From positions 6,138,001 through 6,202,000 of the forward strand of contig NZ_CP034689.1 in the NCBI RefSeq assembly GCF_003994415.1: 64,000 nucleotides of DNA, read 5' to 3'. Position numbers and translations under genes: made by a program. Below the pieces are notes generated by a model. It saw nothing but the letters and a program-made list of their open reading frames with translations. It was not told the origin of the DNA and ran no database searches. Origin of the DNA: Achromobacter spanius (GTDB lineage Bacteria; Pseudomonadota; Gammaproteobacteria; Burkholderiales; Burkholderiaceae_B). Every line of letters begins with the position of its first letter. The first letter of the stretch is position 1. This document shows, one piece after another, positions 25,404 to 35,900 of this stretch.

Positions 25404-28043
25404 ATGCACGTGCACAAACCCGCCGACGCCATGCTGCTGCTGGGATATCAATCCCGCGGGGGGCAGTCGTCCCTGACCGTGACGGTAGGCTACTGTTGCG
25501 GCGCGGACGGCACGCGCCTGTCTGAACCGGAGGCCTGGAAAACGCTGACGGCGCTTTTCACTGACGAACCCTTCGACCTGGCGCAAAAAAAATCGCGTGG
25601 CGGCTTTGGGGTGGCGGGCGCGGCCAAGGCGCCGCAAGGCAGGCCGGTGACCGGCCTGACCGTGCGCGCCGGCGTGGGCAGCCTGGAAAAATCAGTGCTG
25701 GTGCTGGGCGACCGCTATTGGTCGCGCGGGGTTGCCGGCTGGCAGCCCAGCGCGCCGCAGCCTTACACCGACATGCCCATCGGCCTGGCACGCGCCTACG
25801 GCGCCAAGGGCTGGGCGGCCAATCCGCACGGGCGCGGCCATTGCGCCCAAGCGGACCAGGCCGACGGCGTGGCCCTGCCCAATGTCGAAGACCCCAGCGC
25901 ACCGGTGCTGCGGCCCGGCGATGTCCCCCGCCCCGCCAGCCTGGGCGTGCTGGCCCAGGGCGCGCCTGAACAGATCCGTTGGCTAGGCACGCTGGACAAG
26001 CGCTGGCAGCGCGCACGCCTGCCCTGGTTGCCCGACGACACCGACCCGCGCTGGTTCGACCGTTTCGCGCAGGACCAATGCCAGCAAGGCTATTGGCGCG
26101 GCGACGAAAGCTGGTTCGCCGAGAACATGCACCCCGACCATCCGCTGCAACGCGGCACCCTGCCCGGCTTGCGGCCGCGCGTGCTGGTGCGCACCGATGC
26201 GGCGCCCGAGCGGCGCGTGGAAGTGCCGCTGGACCTGGACACCGTGTGGCTGCTGCCAAACGACGAGCGCGTGCTGGTGCTGTACCGGGGCGAATTCGCC
26301 ACGCGGCGCGAGGACGCGGAAGACGTGCTCGGCCTGGGCATCTTCACCGAACGCATGAGCGAGCCGCCGCAAACCACCCAGCATTGGGCGCTGATGTGGC
26401 AAGAGGCCGGCGAGACCGCGACGCCGGCGCAAGCGCAAACGCTGGCTGCGCCCGAGCCGGGCCCCGAGGCCGCCGCAAAAACGGCCGCGGCGGGCAAGGC
26501 GGTCGAAGAGATGGGCAAGGCGGCGGCCGCGCATCGGGCGACGGTCGCCAAGACCCTGGCCGACACCCGCGCATCGGCCATTGCCGAAACCGACCAGACC
26601 ATGCAGCGCTACGGCCTGGGGTCACTGCAAGCCAAGATGGCGCAAAGCGATGCCCCGCCCAACACGCTGGCGCTGCCGACCCCCGAATGGCCCAAGGAAC
26701 CGACGGCGTTCAAGGCTGCCGTGCGCCAATACGTGGCCGATGCCTTGGCCGCTGGCGAAGCCGAGACGCGCGAGCAATGGCGCGCCCACGGTCTTGACTA
26801 CGACGCCGCGCTGGCGCGTTCGCGTGCCCGGCCGCCCGTCGTGCTGGACCCCGCCGACGCCGTCGCAAAAATGAAGCTGCCGCCCGACGCCAAGGCCGCG
26901 CTGATGGAACGCTACCAGGCCTTCCAGATCAAGATGGACGCGCTGCAACTGAACGCGAAGAAAATCTCCAAGCAGGCAGAAGCGCTACAGGCCCAGGAAC
27001 CGCCGCCACTGCCCTTGCCGGATGAGGCCATGCCGCGCGGCCCCCGCACCGTGCTGGACCGCGAGGCCCTGCTTGACCGCCACGCGCGGCACGCGTCGGC
27101 GCAATGGTGCGAATTGCAGGGGCTGGACCTGAGCGGCGTGGACCTGGCCGGCCTGGACCTCAGCTCCTCGCTGCTACGCGGCTGCATGCTGCGCGGCGCC
27201 AATCTGGAAGGCGTGGATTTCACTGAGTGCCAACTGGAAGACTGCAATCTTGGGGACGCCCAACTGAGCCGCGCCCGTTTTCCCCGCGCCCTGCTGAAGG
27301 GGTGCCAGGCCGCCGGCGCGAAGCTGCCCGGCGCGGACTTTACACAAGCCCGCATGGAGAAATGCGTGTTCACCCAGGCCGATCTGTCCGCCACCCGGTG
27401 GGCCACGGCGCAGGCAAAGGAATGCGACTTCGACAAGGCCGTTCTGCGCCAGGCCCAGGGCCAGGACGCGCGTTTCACCGCGTGCCGGTTTTCCGCCATC
27501 GATGCGGCGTCCAGCCGCTTCCCGAAAGCCATGTTCAGCAAGTGCGTGCTGGAGGACGCCACCCTGGATGGCGCCGACCTGCAGGGCGCGACCTTGATGA
27601 CCTGCCAGGCCGCGGGTTCGCGTTACGACGGCGCCAGCATGGCGCAGTTGCGCACGCTCAAAGGCACCGATCTGAGCCGCGCCAACCTGAACCGCGCGCT
27701 GTTGGACAAAGCCAGTCTGCAGGATACGAATCTGGGCAAGGCCACGCTGCGCGAAACGCGCATGGACCGTGGGTTTCTGAAGAACTGCGACCTGTCGGGC
27801 ACCGACGCCTGGCATCTGGTGGCGCGCGTCTGCGACTTCACCGGCAGCCGCATCACGCAGGCCAGTTGGCGCGGGGCGAACCTGATGCAGGCCCGGCTGC
27901 GCCAGGTGGTGCTGCAGGACGTGGACCTGACCGGCGCCAACCTGCACGCGGCCGATACCCGCACCGCGACCGCGCAAGGCGTGCAATTGGACCAGGCCCT
28001 GCTCACGCGCTGCCGCCTGCTGGAGGATTACGGCCGTGAGTGA
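25404..28043 (+). CDS. T6SS-associated DUF2169 protein fused to pentapeptide repeats
   Basis: 879 residues. The first about 300 residues are DUF2169 (SLEKSVLVLGDRYW, PIGLARAYGAKGWAANPHGRG, DRFAQDQCQQGYWRGDE, RVEVPLDLDTVWLLP), the domain that in T6SS clusters accompanies VgrG and PAAR-like proteins and probably acts as an adaptor. An Ala-rich, charged coiled stretch (about 350-560) follows. The C-terminal part (about 565-879) is a run of pentapeptide repeats of the A(D/N)LxG type (LSGVDLAGLDLSSSLLRGCM), which form a right-handed quadrilateral helix that often mimics DNA or supports protein docking. The gene starts five bases after vgrG and overlaps the next by 8 bases. Whether the protein is delivered or stays as chaperone is not shown. 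Confidence 0.82.
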   Translation: MHVHKPADAMLLLGYQSRGGQSSLTVTVGYCCGADGTRLSEPEAWKTLTALFTDEPFDLAQKKSRGGFGVAGAAKAPQGRPVTGLTVRAGVGSLEKSVLVLGDRYWSRGVAGWQPSAPQPYTDMPIGLARAYGAKGWAANPHGRGHCAQADQADGVALPNVEDPSAPVLRPGDVPRPASLGVLAQGAPEQIRWLGTLDKRWQRARLPWLPDDTDPRWFDRFAQDQCQQGYWRGDESWFAENMHPDHPLQRGTLPGLRPRVLVRTDAAPERRVEVPLDLDTVWLLPNDERVLVLYRGEFATRREDAEDVLGLGIFTERMSEPPQTTQHWALMWQEAGETATPAQAQTLAAPEPGPEAAAKTAAAGKAVEEMGKAAAAHRATVAKTLADTRASAIAETDQTMQRYGLGSLQAKMAQSDAPPNTLALPTPEWPKEPTAFKAAVRQYVADALAAGEAETREQWRAHGLDYDAALARSRARPPVVLDPADAVAKMKLPPDAKAALMERYQAFQIKMDALQLNAKKISKQAEALQAQEPPPLPLPDEAMPRGPRTVLDREALLDRHARHASAQWCELQGLDLSGVDLAGLDLSSSLLRGCMLRGANLEGVDFTECQLEDCNLGDAQLSRARFPRALLKGCQAAGAKLPGADFTQARMEKCVFTQADLSATRWATAQAKECDFDKAVLRQAQGQDARFTACRFSAIDAASSRFPKAMFSKCVLEDATLDGADLQGATLMTCQAAGSRYDGASMAQLRTLKGTDLSRANLNRALLDKASLQDTNLGKATLRETRMDRGFLKNCDLSGTDAWHLVARVCDFTGSRITQASWRGANLMQARLRQVVLQDVDLTGANLHAADTRTATAQGVQLDQALLTRCRLLEDYGRE

Positions 28044-28986
28044 CGCGACCCAGAACCGCGACGCGCTGCTGCAAGCCTTGCGCGCGGGCGAACGGCTGGC
28101 GCCCGACGCGCTGGCCGGCGTCGACTTCCGCAATGCCGACCTGTCCGGCCTGCGCCTGGCCAACCTGGATGCGCGCGGCGCCCGTTTCGATAGCGCCGAC
28201 ATGCGCAAGACCGTCTGGAACCGTTGCCGGCTTGACGACGTCAGCCTGGACGGCGTGGCGTTGGATGGGGCGTCCTTCACCGCCTGCAGCGGCCATGCCG
28301 TGTCGTGGCGCGAAACCAAGGCCATCAAGGTCTGGATGATGGACTGCGTGTGGCAGGACGCGGATTTCCACCTGGCTGAACTGACCCGCTTGGCCGCCCA
28401 GAACACCGCCTTCCCGGGCGCTCGGATGAGAACGGCCAAAGTCGACAAGGCATGGCTGTCGCGCTGCGACCTGTCCGGCCTGGATCTTTCGGGCGCGGTC
28501 TGGCGGCAAAGCCACCTGCCGGACAGCAAATTGACGGGCTCCACGCTGGCTGGCGCCGTGCTGGCGCAATGTTCCTTCAACCGGGTCCAGGCCGCCGATG
28601 TCGATTTCAGCGGGTTGGTGGCCCCGGGCGTGTCTTTCTACCAGGCCGTCCTGCAGAACGCGCGCTTCGATAGCGCGATGCTGGACGGCGCCATCTTCGA
28701 CCAGGCTCGCCTGGACAAAGCCAGCTTCGCGCGAGCCTCGCTGCAAGGCGCCCGCTTTTATGCCGCCCAGTCCACGGGCATCTCGTTCGGCGAGACCAAG
28801 CTGGTGGACGCCGACCTGTCGCACCTGCGTGTCGCGCATGCGGATTTCTCGCGGGCCGATATGACAGGCGCGCGCCTGCACGCCGCTGAACTGCCCGATG
28901 CTTCGTGGCGCGAAACCGTGCTTGAAAACGTCCGCCGCGATGACCCGGAATTACGCGCCGCCGAACTGTGGCGCCCCCCCGTTTAA
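28036..28986 (+). CDS. Pentapeptide-repeat protein, T6SS cassette
   Basis: 316 residues from a GTG at 28036 that overlaps the previous stop by 8 bases. Nearly the entire protein is pentapeptide repeats (for example DFRNADLSGLRLANLDARGA, and RFDSAMLDGAIFDQARLDKA). There is no signal peptide or other domain. It repeats the architecture of the C-terminal part of the preceding protein, so the two may assemble together or have arisen by duplication. A role in loading the spike is inferred only from position. Confidence 0.8.
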   Translation: MSDATQNRDALLQALRAGERLAPDALAGVDFRNADLSGLRLANLDARGARFDSADMRKTVWNRCRLDDVSLDGVALDGASFTACSGHAVSWRETKAIKVWMMDCVWQDADFHLAELTRLAAQNTAFPGARMRTAKVDKAWLSRCDLSGLDLSGAVWRQSHLPDSKLTGSTLAGAVLAQCSFNRVQAADVDFSGLVAPGVSFYQAVLQNARFDSAMLDGAIFDQARLDKASFARASLQGARFYAAQSTGISFGETKLVDADLSHLRVAHADFSRADMTGARLHAAELPDASWRETVLENVRRDDPELRAAELWRPPV

Positions 28987-29008
28987 CCCCGATGCCATTG
29001 GACATTCA

Positions 29009-29701
29009 ATGAACCATCCACTTCCCGCGTTGGATCCTACCGTCAGCCAGCCTGACGCCGCGCCGGCCTATTCGCCGGACCAGGGCGCCCGCCTGCATCA
29101 CGCCCGGCTGGTCATGCGCGACGGTCGCCGCTACGCCGCATTGACCGGCGCGGGCGCCATCTGGGTCACCCCCGCCGCGGGCTGCCTGCTGCAACCCGAA
29201 GTCGGCGATATGGCGCTCATCAGCGTGGCCGCGGGCCAAGGCTACATCCTGACCGTGCTGGAACGCGGGGCGCCCGCATCCGCCGCTCGGGTCGAAGTGC
29301 CGGGCGACCTGCAACTATCGTTGCCGGAGGGAAAGCTGACGATCCAGGCGGCCGAGGGCGTGGCGCTGGATGCCGGCCCCACGCTGGAGATCAATGCCGA
29401 GCACGCCACGGTCACGCTGGATGAGGCGGACCTTCGCTACCGGACCTTGAACACCGCGGGCGACACCGCGCATACGCAGTGGAACACCCGCACGGACGTC
29501 AGCGTGAACCACCTGGAAATTGCCAACCGCGCCGAAGTGCATCTGGGGCAGAGCATGCGCCGCGTTGCCGGACACGAGGACGTGGCGGCAGGGTCGCAAC
29601 GCACCGTCGTCAACGACGACTGGTCGGTACATGCCGCAACGGCTGACCTGAAAGCGCGCGACCGGGTGGCCGTGGACGCCGGCTCGGTGCAGATAGGTTG
29701 A
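29009..29701 (+). CDS. DUF3540 family T6SS protein
   Basis: 230 residues from the ATG at 29009; no strong ribosome-binding site is visible. The protein matches DUF3540: an early small OB-like region (ALTGAGAIWVTPAAGCLLQP, GDMALISVAAGQGYILTVLE) resembles the gp5 OB-fold of spike proteins, and the rest is strand-rich with acid residues and the motif TVLERG, ending RDRVAVDAGSVQIG in a beta-helix-like style. Such proteins occur next to DUF2169 and DUF4150 genes. The function has not been defined; a spike-like or spike-adaptor role is inferred. Confidence 0.78.
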   Translation: MNHPLPALDPTVSQPDAAPAYSPDQGARLHHARLVMRDGRRYAALTGAGAIWVTPAAGCLLQPEVGDMALISVAAGQGYILTVLERGAPASAARVEVPGDLQLSLPEGKLTIQAAEGVALDAGPTLEINAEHATVTLDEADLRYRTLNTAGDTAHTQWNTRTDVSVNHLEIANRAEVHLGQSMRRVAGHEDVAAGSQRTVVNDDWSVHAATADLKARDRVAVDAGSVQIG

Positions 29702-29713
29702 AAGGGGAATGCC

Positions 29714-30118
29714 ATGTTCATGCTGAATAACGCCGGTGCGATGACCACGGCAACCGTGCCCGACGTTTGCCTGACGCCCGCGGTGCCGTCGCCAATCCCG
29801 ATGCCCTACCCCAACATCGCCATGAGCGACATGGCCGACCCGGGCGGCATCGTCGAGAACGTGCTGGTGGGCGGCATGCCCGCGCTGAACCAGGCCAGCA
29901 CCATCATGCTGAGCAACGGCGACCAGGCCGGCGCGGCGGGTGGCGGCGTGGCCTGCGGCGAGATCATGGGCGAGGCCGCGTTCGTGACCGGCAGCATGAA
30001 GGTCATGGTGGGCGGCCCGCCGGGCGTGCGCCTGACCTGCATGACCACGCAGAACGCCAACAACACGGTCGGTATCGTGGCTGCCCCCAGCCAGGTGATC
30101 GTTATGCTGGTCAGTTGA
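29714..30118 (+). CDS. DUF4150 PAAR-like spike tip protein
   Basis: 134 residues, ATG at 29714 with AAAGGGGAA upstream. The sequence fits DUF4150/PAAR-like proteins: PDVCLTPAVPSPIPMPYPNI at the front, then NVLVGGMPALNQAS, GGVACGEIMGEAAFVTGS and KVMVGGPPGVRLTCMTTQN. These sharpen the VgrG tip and often carry effectors as C-terminal domains; here the protein ends soon after the tip domain, so no effector is attached. Cys and His residues that could bind the tip metal are few, so the metal site may differ from classical PAAR proteins. Confidence 0.85.
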   Translation: MFMLNNAGAMTTATVPDVCLTPAVPSPIPMPYPNIAMSDMADPGGIVENVLVGGMPALNQASTIMLSNGDQAGAAGGGVACGEIMGEAAFVTGSMKVMVGGPPGVRLTCMTTQNANNTVGIVAAPSQVIVMLVS

Positions 30119-30129
30119 GGAGCGCCGCC

Positions 30130-30804
30130 ATGTTCAAGCTCCAGGCTTTGATCCCGCGTCTGTTGTTCATCGCGCTGTGCACCCTTGCGCTGGCCTCATG
30201 CAGTTCCCTGAACAGCATGATGGGCGGCACATCGGAAGAGGATGCGCTCAAGGCGCTGAAATGGACGTATGCGGCCGACGGCGTGCAGATCGCCATTGAA
30301 GCCGACCCGAAGTTGAATCAATCGACCGACCAGCCGCATACGCTGGCGCTGTCGGTGGTGCAGATGGAAGATCCCAGCGCGTTCGCGCCCTACGCCGCCA
30401 ATTCGGCCAAGATGTCCACGCTGCTGCTGGCCGACGCCCCGCCCAAGGGCCTGCTGTCGCTCGACCGCGTGTTCGTGTCGCCTGGCGAGAACCGCACGAT
30501 CACTCTGCCGCGCGTTGAAAACGCCAAGTACGTGGGCCTGGTGGCCGGCTACTTCCATCTGGACCCGACGCGCAGCGCACGGCTGTACCGCATCGGCGTG
30601 GAAGTGGATTCAAGCGGCATCGTGGTCAAGACACGCAACGCGTCGCCCGAGCCGCTGAAGATAGAACTACACCTGGGCGCCGACGGCATCCTTCAGGCAG
30701 TCGGCACCCGTACGCCGCCCGTCACGCCCACCCGCCCCGTTGGCGGGCTGGTGACGCCCCCCGCGACGACGCCCGCCGCCGGCAGCCCGCCGGCCAAACA
30801 ATGA
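30130..30804 (+). CDS. tssJ: T6SS outer-membrane lipoprotein TssJ
   Basis: 224 residues from the ATG at 30130. A lipoprotein signal ends in LASC (Cys about 24), so it should be anchored in the outer membrane and reach into the periplasm. The beta-sandwich of TssJ/VasD is visible (WTYAADGVQIAIEADPKLNQ, TLALSVVQMEDPSAF, RTITLPRVENAKYVGLVAGY). TssJ binds the C-terminal domain of TssM to form the trans-envelope complex. The Pro/Thr-rich tail (about 195-224) is longer than in many TssJ proteins. It starts 11 bases after the PAAR-like gene. Confidence 0.9.
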   Translation: MFKLQALIPRLLFIALCTLALASCSSLNSMMGGTSEEDALKALKWTYAADGVQIAIEADPKLNQSTDQPHTLALSVVQMEDPSAFAPYAANSAKMSTLLLADAPPKGLLSLDRVFVSPGENRTITLPRVENAKYVGLVAGYFHLDPTRSARLYRIGVEVDSSGIVVKTRNASPEPLKIELHLGADGILQAVGTRTPPVTPTRPVGGLVTPPATTPAAGSPPAKQ

Positions 30805-30820
30805 ACCGATCACGCAAAGC

Positions 30821-32215
30821 ATGAGCACGCATCTGAAACAACCACTGTTCTGGCATCAGGGCCTGTTCCTGCAGCCCCATCATTTCCAGTATCAGGACGC
30901 CTGGACCGAACGCCTGCTGCATCGGCAGGTGGAACTGACCGCGCCTTGGTGCTGGGGCTTCGGCGCCCTGGAAATCAATGAAGCCGCCCTGGCCTCGCGG
31001 CAGGTCGTGGTGGACCATATGGCCCTGCGCTGGCAGGACGGCACGCTGACCGAGATGCCGGGGAACGCCCGCATCGAATCACGGCGCTTCGAACTGGCCG
31101 AGTTCTCGCAGGGCCCGCGCACGCTGTACGTTGGCCTGCGCCGTCATGTCGTGGACCAGGTCAGCGTACAGAAATACGAAAACCTGGACGACGCGGCGCG
31201 CGCAGAGGCGCGGCTGGTGGTGCCGGCCGATCCGCAACAAGTGCCCGACCGCTACGCCAGCGGCCCGTCGGGGCGCGTGACCCTGATGACGTATGTGCTG
31301 CGTCTGTTCTGGGAAGAAGAGATTGGCGCGCTAAGCAATTACGACCTGATGCCCCTGGCGCGCCTGGAGCAGGACGGCGAAGTCGTCAGGCTGGCGCCCC
31401 GCTTCGTGCCGCCCTGCCTGAACCTGGCCGCGTCCACGTCGCTGCAACACATGCTGATGGAATTGCGCGACGAAGTCATCGGGCGCGCCCGCCAGCTTGA
31501 AGTCTTCAAGCAGCCCATTGCCAACCGCTCCGGTGAAGACGGCCAGTTCGGCCCGGTGCTGGCCCTGTCCGTACTGAACCGCTACGGCCCGCAGATCACG
31601 CATCTGGTCGAGGCCCGGCAGACCCATCCCTGGGCCGTCTACGGCGTTCTGCGGCAGTTGGCGGGCGAGCTGAGCACGTTCTCGGAATATTGCGACCTGC
31701 TTGGCGAAACGCGGGACAACCAGCAACTGGTGGCGCCCTACAAGCACAACGATATCGGCGCCGTGTTCATGGGCGTGCTGGACCTGGTGCGCCGCCTGCT
31801 GAACGAGATCACGATCGGGCCCGAGATGCTGGTGCACTTCGAGCAGGATGGCGCCGCGGGCAACCTCTTCCGCGCCGACATGCCGGCCGCGTTCTTCGGC
31901 CCCCGTCATCGCTATTACCTGATGGCGCGCAGCGGTCTCGAACCGAAAGAACTGGCCGAACACATGGTGCTGGAAGCCAAGCTCGGCACGCCCGACGAAA
32001 TCGAAACATTGGTCACGCGCTCACTGCCCGGCATCGAGATCATTCCGCTGCAGACGCTGCCGCTGGGCATGCCGCGCCGTGCGGGCAGCGCCTATTTCCG
32101 TATCGAAAGCCTGTCGGATGGCTGGGACGCGGTCGTTCGTGATGGACGCCTGTCGCTGTCGCTACCCGAGTCGCCGCCGGACCTGCGGCTTGAACTGATC
32201 GTGATCAAAGGATAG
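30821..32215 (+). CDS. tssK: T6SS baseplate-membrane connector TssK
   Basis: 464 residues with the diagnostic N-terminal FWHQGLFLQPHHFQYQD and a C-terminal receptor-like domain (LSDGWDAVVRDGRLSLSLPE). Middle features such as AHLVEARQTHPWAVYGVLRQ-like helices (here THLVEARQTHPWAVYGVLRQ) are normal. TssK trimers link the baseplate wedges to the TssL-TssM membrane complex. The gene lies 16 bases after tssJ and 4 bases before tssL. Confidence 0.95.
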   Translation: MSTHLKQPLFWHQGLFLQPHHFQYQDAWTERLLHRQVELTAPWCWGFGALEINEAALASRQVVVDHMALRWQDGTLTEMPGNARIESRRFELAEFSQGPRTLYVGLRRHVVDQVSVQKYENLDDAARAEARLVVPADPQQVPDRYASGPSGRVTLMTYVLRLFWEEEIGALSNYDLMPLARLEQDGEVVRLAPRFVPPCLNLAASTSLQHMLMELRDEVIGRARQLEVFKQPIANRSGEDGQFGPVLALSVLNRYGPQITHLVEARQTHPWAVYGVLRQLAGELSTFSEYCDLLGETRDNQQLVAPYKHNDIGAVFMGVLDLVRRLLNEITIGPEMLVHFEQDGAAGNLFRADMPAAFFGPRHRYYLMARSGLEPKELAEHMVLEAKLGTPDEIETLVTRSLPGIEIIPLQTLPLGMPRRAGSAYFRIESLSDGWDAVVRDGRLSLSLPESPPDLRLELIVIKG

Positions 32216-32219
32216 CAAC

Positions 32220-32903
32220 GTGCGTCTGAGCAATATCTGGATCGCATCCATGGAGTTGGCGCGCACGGCGATCGCGGGCGCGGGCGCCGACACGCCCGCC
32301 GACGCCGAGGTGGTGCGCAACCAACTGAAGGCGTCATTGGACGCCGCGGTCGAGCGCGTGCAGGCCCATGGCTTCACCGCCGCCGACGCGCAGGCCAGCC
32401 TGTTCGCCGTGGTGGCCTGGATCGACGAACTGGCGATGTCGCGCGACTGGGCGGCCAATTCGTCGTGGCGCTTGTCGCCCTTGCAGCGCCATTACTTCTC
32501 GACAACGCGCGCCGGCGTGGCGTTCTTCGAAAAGCTGGAAGCCCTGCCTGATGACGCCGTGGAAGTGCGCGAGGTCTATGGGCTGGCCTTGCTGGCAGGC
32601 TTCAGCGGCCGCTACACGCATCGTCCGCCCGCCGAATTGGCGGAGTACCGCGCGGCCCTGCTGGAACGCATCGCCGCCGAGCGCGGCATGGCGGCGCTGG
32701 ACCCGAGCCTGCCGCTGTTCCCGCAGGCGGGCGGCCGCGCGCGCAGAGTGGCGCCCTACCGCCGCGGCATCGGACCGTCGCTGGCGACCTTTTTCCTGGT
32801 GGTCGTGCCGCTGTGCCTGCTGCTGGGTCTGTACCTGTACCTGGACCACCGTGTTGCGGGCGAGGCGGCGCGCGTTGCCGTGCCCACCGCACCCCGTTCC
32901 TGA
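32220..32903 (+). CDS. tssL: T6SS inner-membrane protein TssL (DotU), short form
   Basis: 227 residues from a GTG at 32220, with AAAGGA upstream. The cytoplasmic DotU domain (about 30-165) has FAVVAWIDELAMSRDW and the VYGLALLAGFSGRY segment. One membrane segment lies at about 185-208 (TFFLVVVPLCLLLGLYLYLD) and the protein ends about 20 residues later. There is no OmpA-like peptidoglycan-binding extension, which in many T6SSs is present on TssL or supplied by TagL. The cell-wall anchor may be supplied by the SPOR domain on TssM. Confidence 0.92.
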   Translation: MRLSNIWIASMELARTAIAGAGADTPADAEVVRNQLKASLDAAVERVQAHGFTAADAQASLFAVVAWIDELAMSRDWAANSSWRLSPLQRHYFSTTRAGVAFFEKLEALPDDAVEVREVYGLALLAGFSGRYTHRPPAELAEYRAALLERIAAERGMAALDPSLPLFPQAGGRARRVAPYRRGIGPSLATFFLVVVPLCLLLGLYLYLDHRVAGEAARVAVPTAPRS

Positions 32904-32942
32904 CCTGGCCTGACTTGAAATGCTAACGCTGCTGTTCGTGCA

Positions 32943-35900
32943 ATGATCAAAAAACTGCTTGTCGCGATTGCCTGGCTATTGGGACTGCTACTGCTGGCAC
33001 TGGCCTGCTGGGTGCTGGGCCTGTACCTGGGCTGGCCTCTCTGGCGCTCCATCGCCCTGTTCCTGGGTGTACTGATCAGCCTTGTGCTGCTGCGCTGGCT
33101 GCGCGGGCTATGGCTGGCCTGGCGGCTACGGCGGCGCCTGGCGCGCCCGGTCGGCAGCACCACCGTCAGCACCGAACGGCTGGACATGGACTGGCGCGCG
33201 GGCTTGAGCGCACTGAAGCAGTCGCGCCTGTCGCGCTTCGGCTCGCCGCTGTATGTGCTGCCCTGGTATATGGTGCTGGGCCCCGACGATGCCGCCAGGA
33301 CCGAACTGCTGCGCCGCGCGGCGGGCTCGGCGCCCGTACAGGGCCGTAGCGACGATCCGGCCGAACTGCAATGGTGGCTGCTGCGCAACGGCGTCGTGCT
33401 GGACCCCACCGCGGCGATGGGCCAGGAACACAAGGTTCCTGATTCGCCGAATTGGCGCCGTCTGCTGCACTGGATGATGCGCACGCGCCGCCGCGAACCC
33501 TTGAACGGCCTGATCCTGGCCTTCAACGCGGCGTGGCTGAGCAACGGCGCCGATGCCGACCTGAACGAGACAGGCCAGGGATTGCGCAAGCGCCTTGATG
33601 AACTGACCCGCATCTACGATGCGCGCATTCCTGTGTATGTCGTATTGACCGACTGCCAGTTGCTGCCCGGCTTTGCCGCCTGGGCAAAGAGCCTGGGGCC
33701 CGACCTGACCAACCAGGCAATGGGCTTCCTGAATCCCACGCCCACTGCCAGCGTGGGACAGTTCATCAACGATGCCTTCAACAACATCGTGCACCGGATG
33801 TTCGACCTGCGCGTGCTGCAAGGCGTGCGGGGCCGGCCCGAGCCCGACGTCTTCGGCCTGCCCGAGCGCCTGGTGCCCCTGGCCCGGCAACTGGCCAAGG
33901 TGATGCGACCCGCGTTCCAGGCGACGCCTTATGCCGAAACGCCGTTGATGCAGGGCTTGTTCCTGACCGGGCAACCGGCGGGCAGCGACCGCAGCCAGGC
34001 CGACTGGTTCAGCGCCGGCCTGTTCAACCATGCCTTGCCCGCGCAGCGGCACGCATGGCGGCCCGTTGAGCGGTGGCGCCATTGGCGCCGCTTGCTGCGC
34101 CATGCCGCCGTGGTGGCGTGGCTGGGCCTGTGCGTGGGCGTAGGGTCGCTGCTGGTGCACGCCAGCAATACCGCTCAGGACGAACTGCGCGCCGCGGCGG
34201 CGGGCACGTCGGACACCCCGGATTTCTCGGGACCAATGTCGACGGACCTGCATGCGCTGCAAGACGAACGCAGCGCCATACACACGCTGCTGAAGCGGCC
34301 GCCATGGCAGCGCCACTGGATGCCGTTTCAGCGCCGTGTGAACCAGGTCGAGCGCCGCATGATGGACCACTACACGCGTGAATTCCATCGCGAGGTCATC
34401 GCCGCCAATCTGGACCCCCTGCTGATCAGCAGCCTGCCGCAGTTGGCCAAGGGCAACAACGACATGCTGCTTGCCGCCTGGGCGCAGACGCTGGTGCGGC
34501 GCATCAACCTGATCGATGCCGCCCTCGCGGGCCGTAGCGTGTACGCGCTGCCCGCGCCTGGCAGCGAGCTGCCCCTGCTGCTTGCCAGCGTCCACCAGAC
34601 GCTGCGCGACTCCATGGACGCCATCCTGCTTGGCGACATGTACCGCGATTACCTGACATGGCAGGACAACCAGCCGCTGCTCGATGACGAGCGACGCGCT
34701 CTGCGCCAGGTGCTGGCCGGACTCAACCTGACCAACCGCCCCATCCCCTGGCTTTACTCGTGGGTGGACCTGCAGGGCACCATCAAGCCGGTGCGCCTGA
34801 CGGACTTCTGGAATATTCCCGACAAGCCGAACCTGCCGTTTATTCCCGCCGGGCTGACGCCCGAGGGCGAGCGCGCCGCCATTGGTTTCCTGGACGAACT
34901 GGGACGCGCCACGGACAACAGCAAGGAATGGTCGGCGCGGCGCAGTGAGTTCCAGCAGCATTACCAAAGCGACGGACTGGATGCGTGGTACCAGTTCACC
35001 CAGATCTTCCCGCGTGTGCCCGATCTGCTGGCGGACGGCACGGCCCGGCGCGCGGTGCTGTCGTCGCTGCTGACGCCGGACGACCCCTACCAACGCCTGA
35101 TACACATGCTGGCGGCCGTTGGCGAGCGCCTGCCCGAGGCATCCCGGCCGGACTGGATCGTGCAGGCCGGTCGGCTTGATGCGCTGGACGGACTGGCGCA
35201 GTCCGACAAGGGAGACACGGCGGCCAGCGCGCTGCAGAAAATTGGCGTGGTGCAGCGCTTCGGTGGCGAAGTCATCAAGAACCTGCCGCAAGGCGGTTCG
35301 CTGGGACAAGGCATTTCGCGCCTGCGCAACGAAGGCAGCTCGCTGCAATTGCTGCAAGCCTATCGCCAGGGCGTGCACGACACCATCGTGCCGCTGCAAC
35401 AGGGCGACGGCACGGCCATGAAGGCCGCCATCGAGATCTGGTCGTTCGGCCACGATCCCAATGTGAAAAGCGTACCCCTGGTCAATGCCCGCACGGCGAT
35501 CGGCACGCTGCGCGAGCAACAGGGCACGGCCGGCCCACGCACCAGCGTCATCTGGGATGTTGCCGAAGGGCCGATGAATTTCGTCCTGGATTACGCCGGC
35601 CGCAACGCCGGATGCCGCTTGCAGCAGCAATGGGAGAACACCGTCCTGAGCGCCATCCAGGGCGTCACCGACGGCGAGCTTGCCAATCAACTGCTGTATG
35701 GCGACCGTGGCCAGGTCAAAGCCTTCCTGGATGGCGACATCAAGAATTTCGTGGACCACGATAGCGTGCGTTATGAAGCGCGCACGGCAATGGACAGCAA
35801 GATCCCCCTGAACGGCCAGTTCTACGCGTTTGCCAGCATGACGCAGTTGCGCCAGGTGACGTTGGCCACGCAGCAACTGCATTCCAAGCGCTCATCCGAT

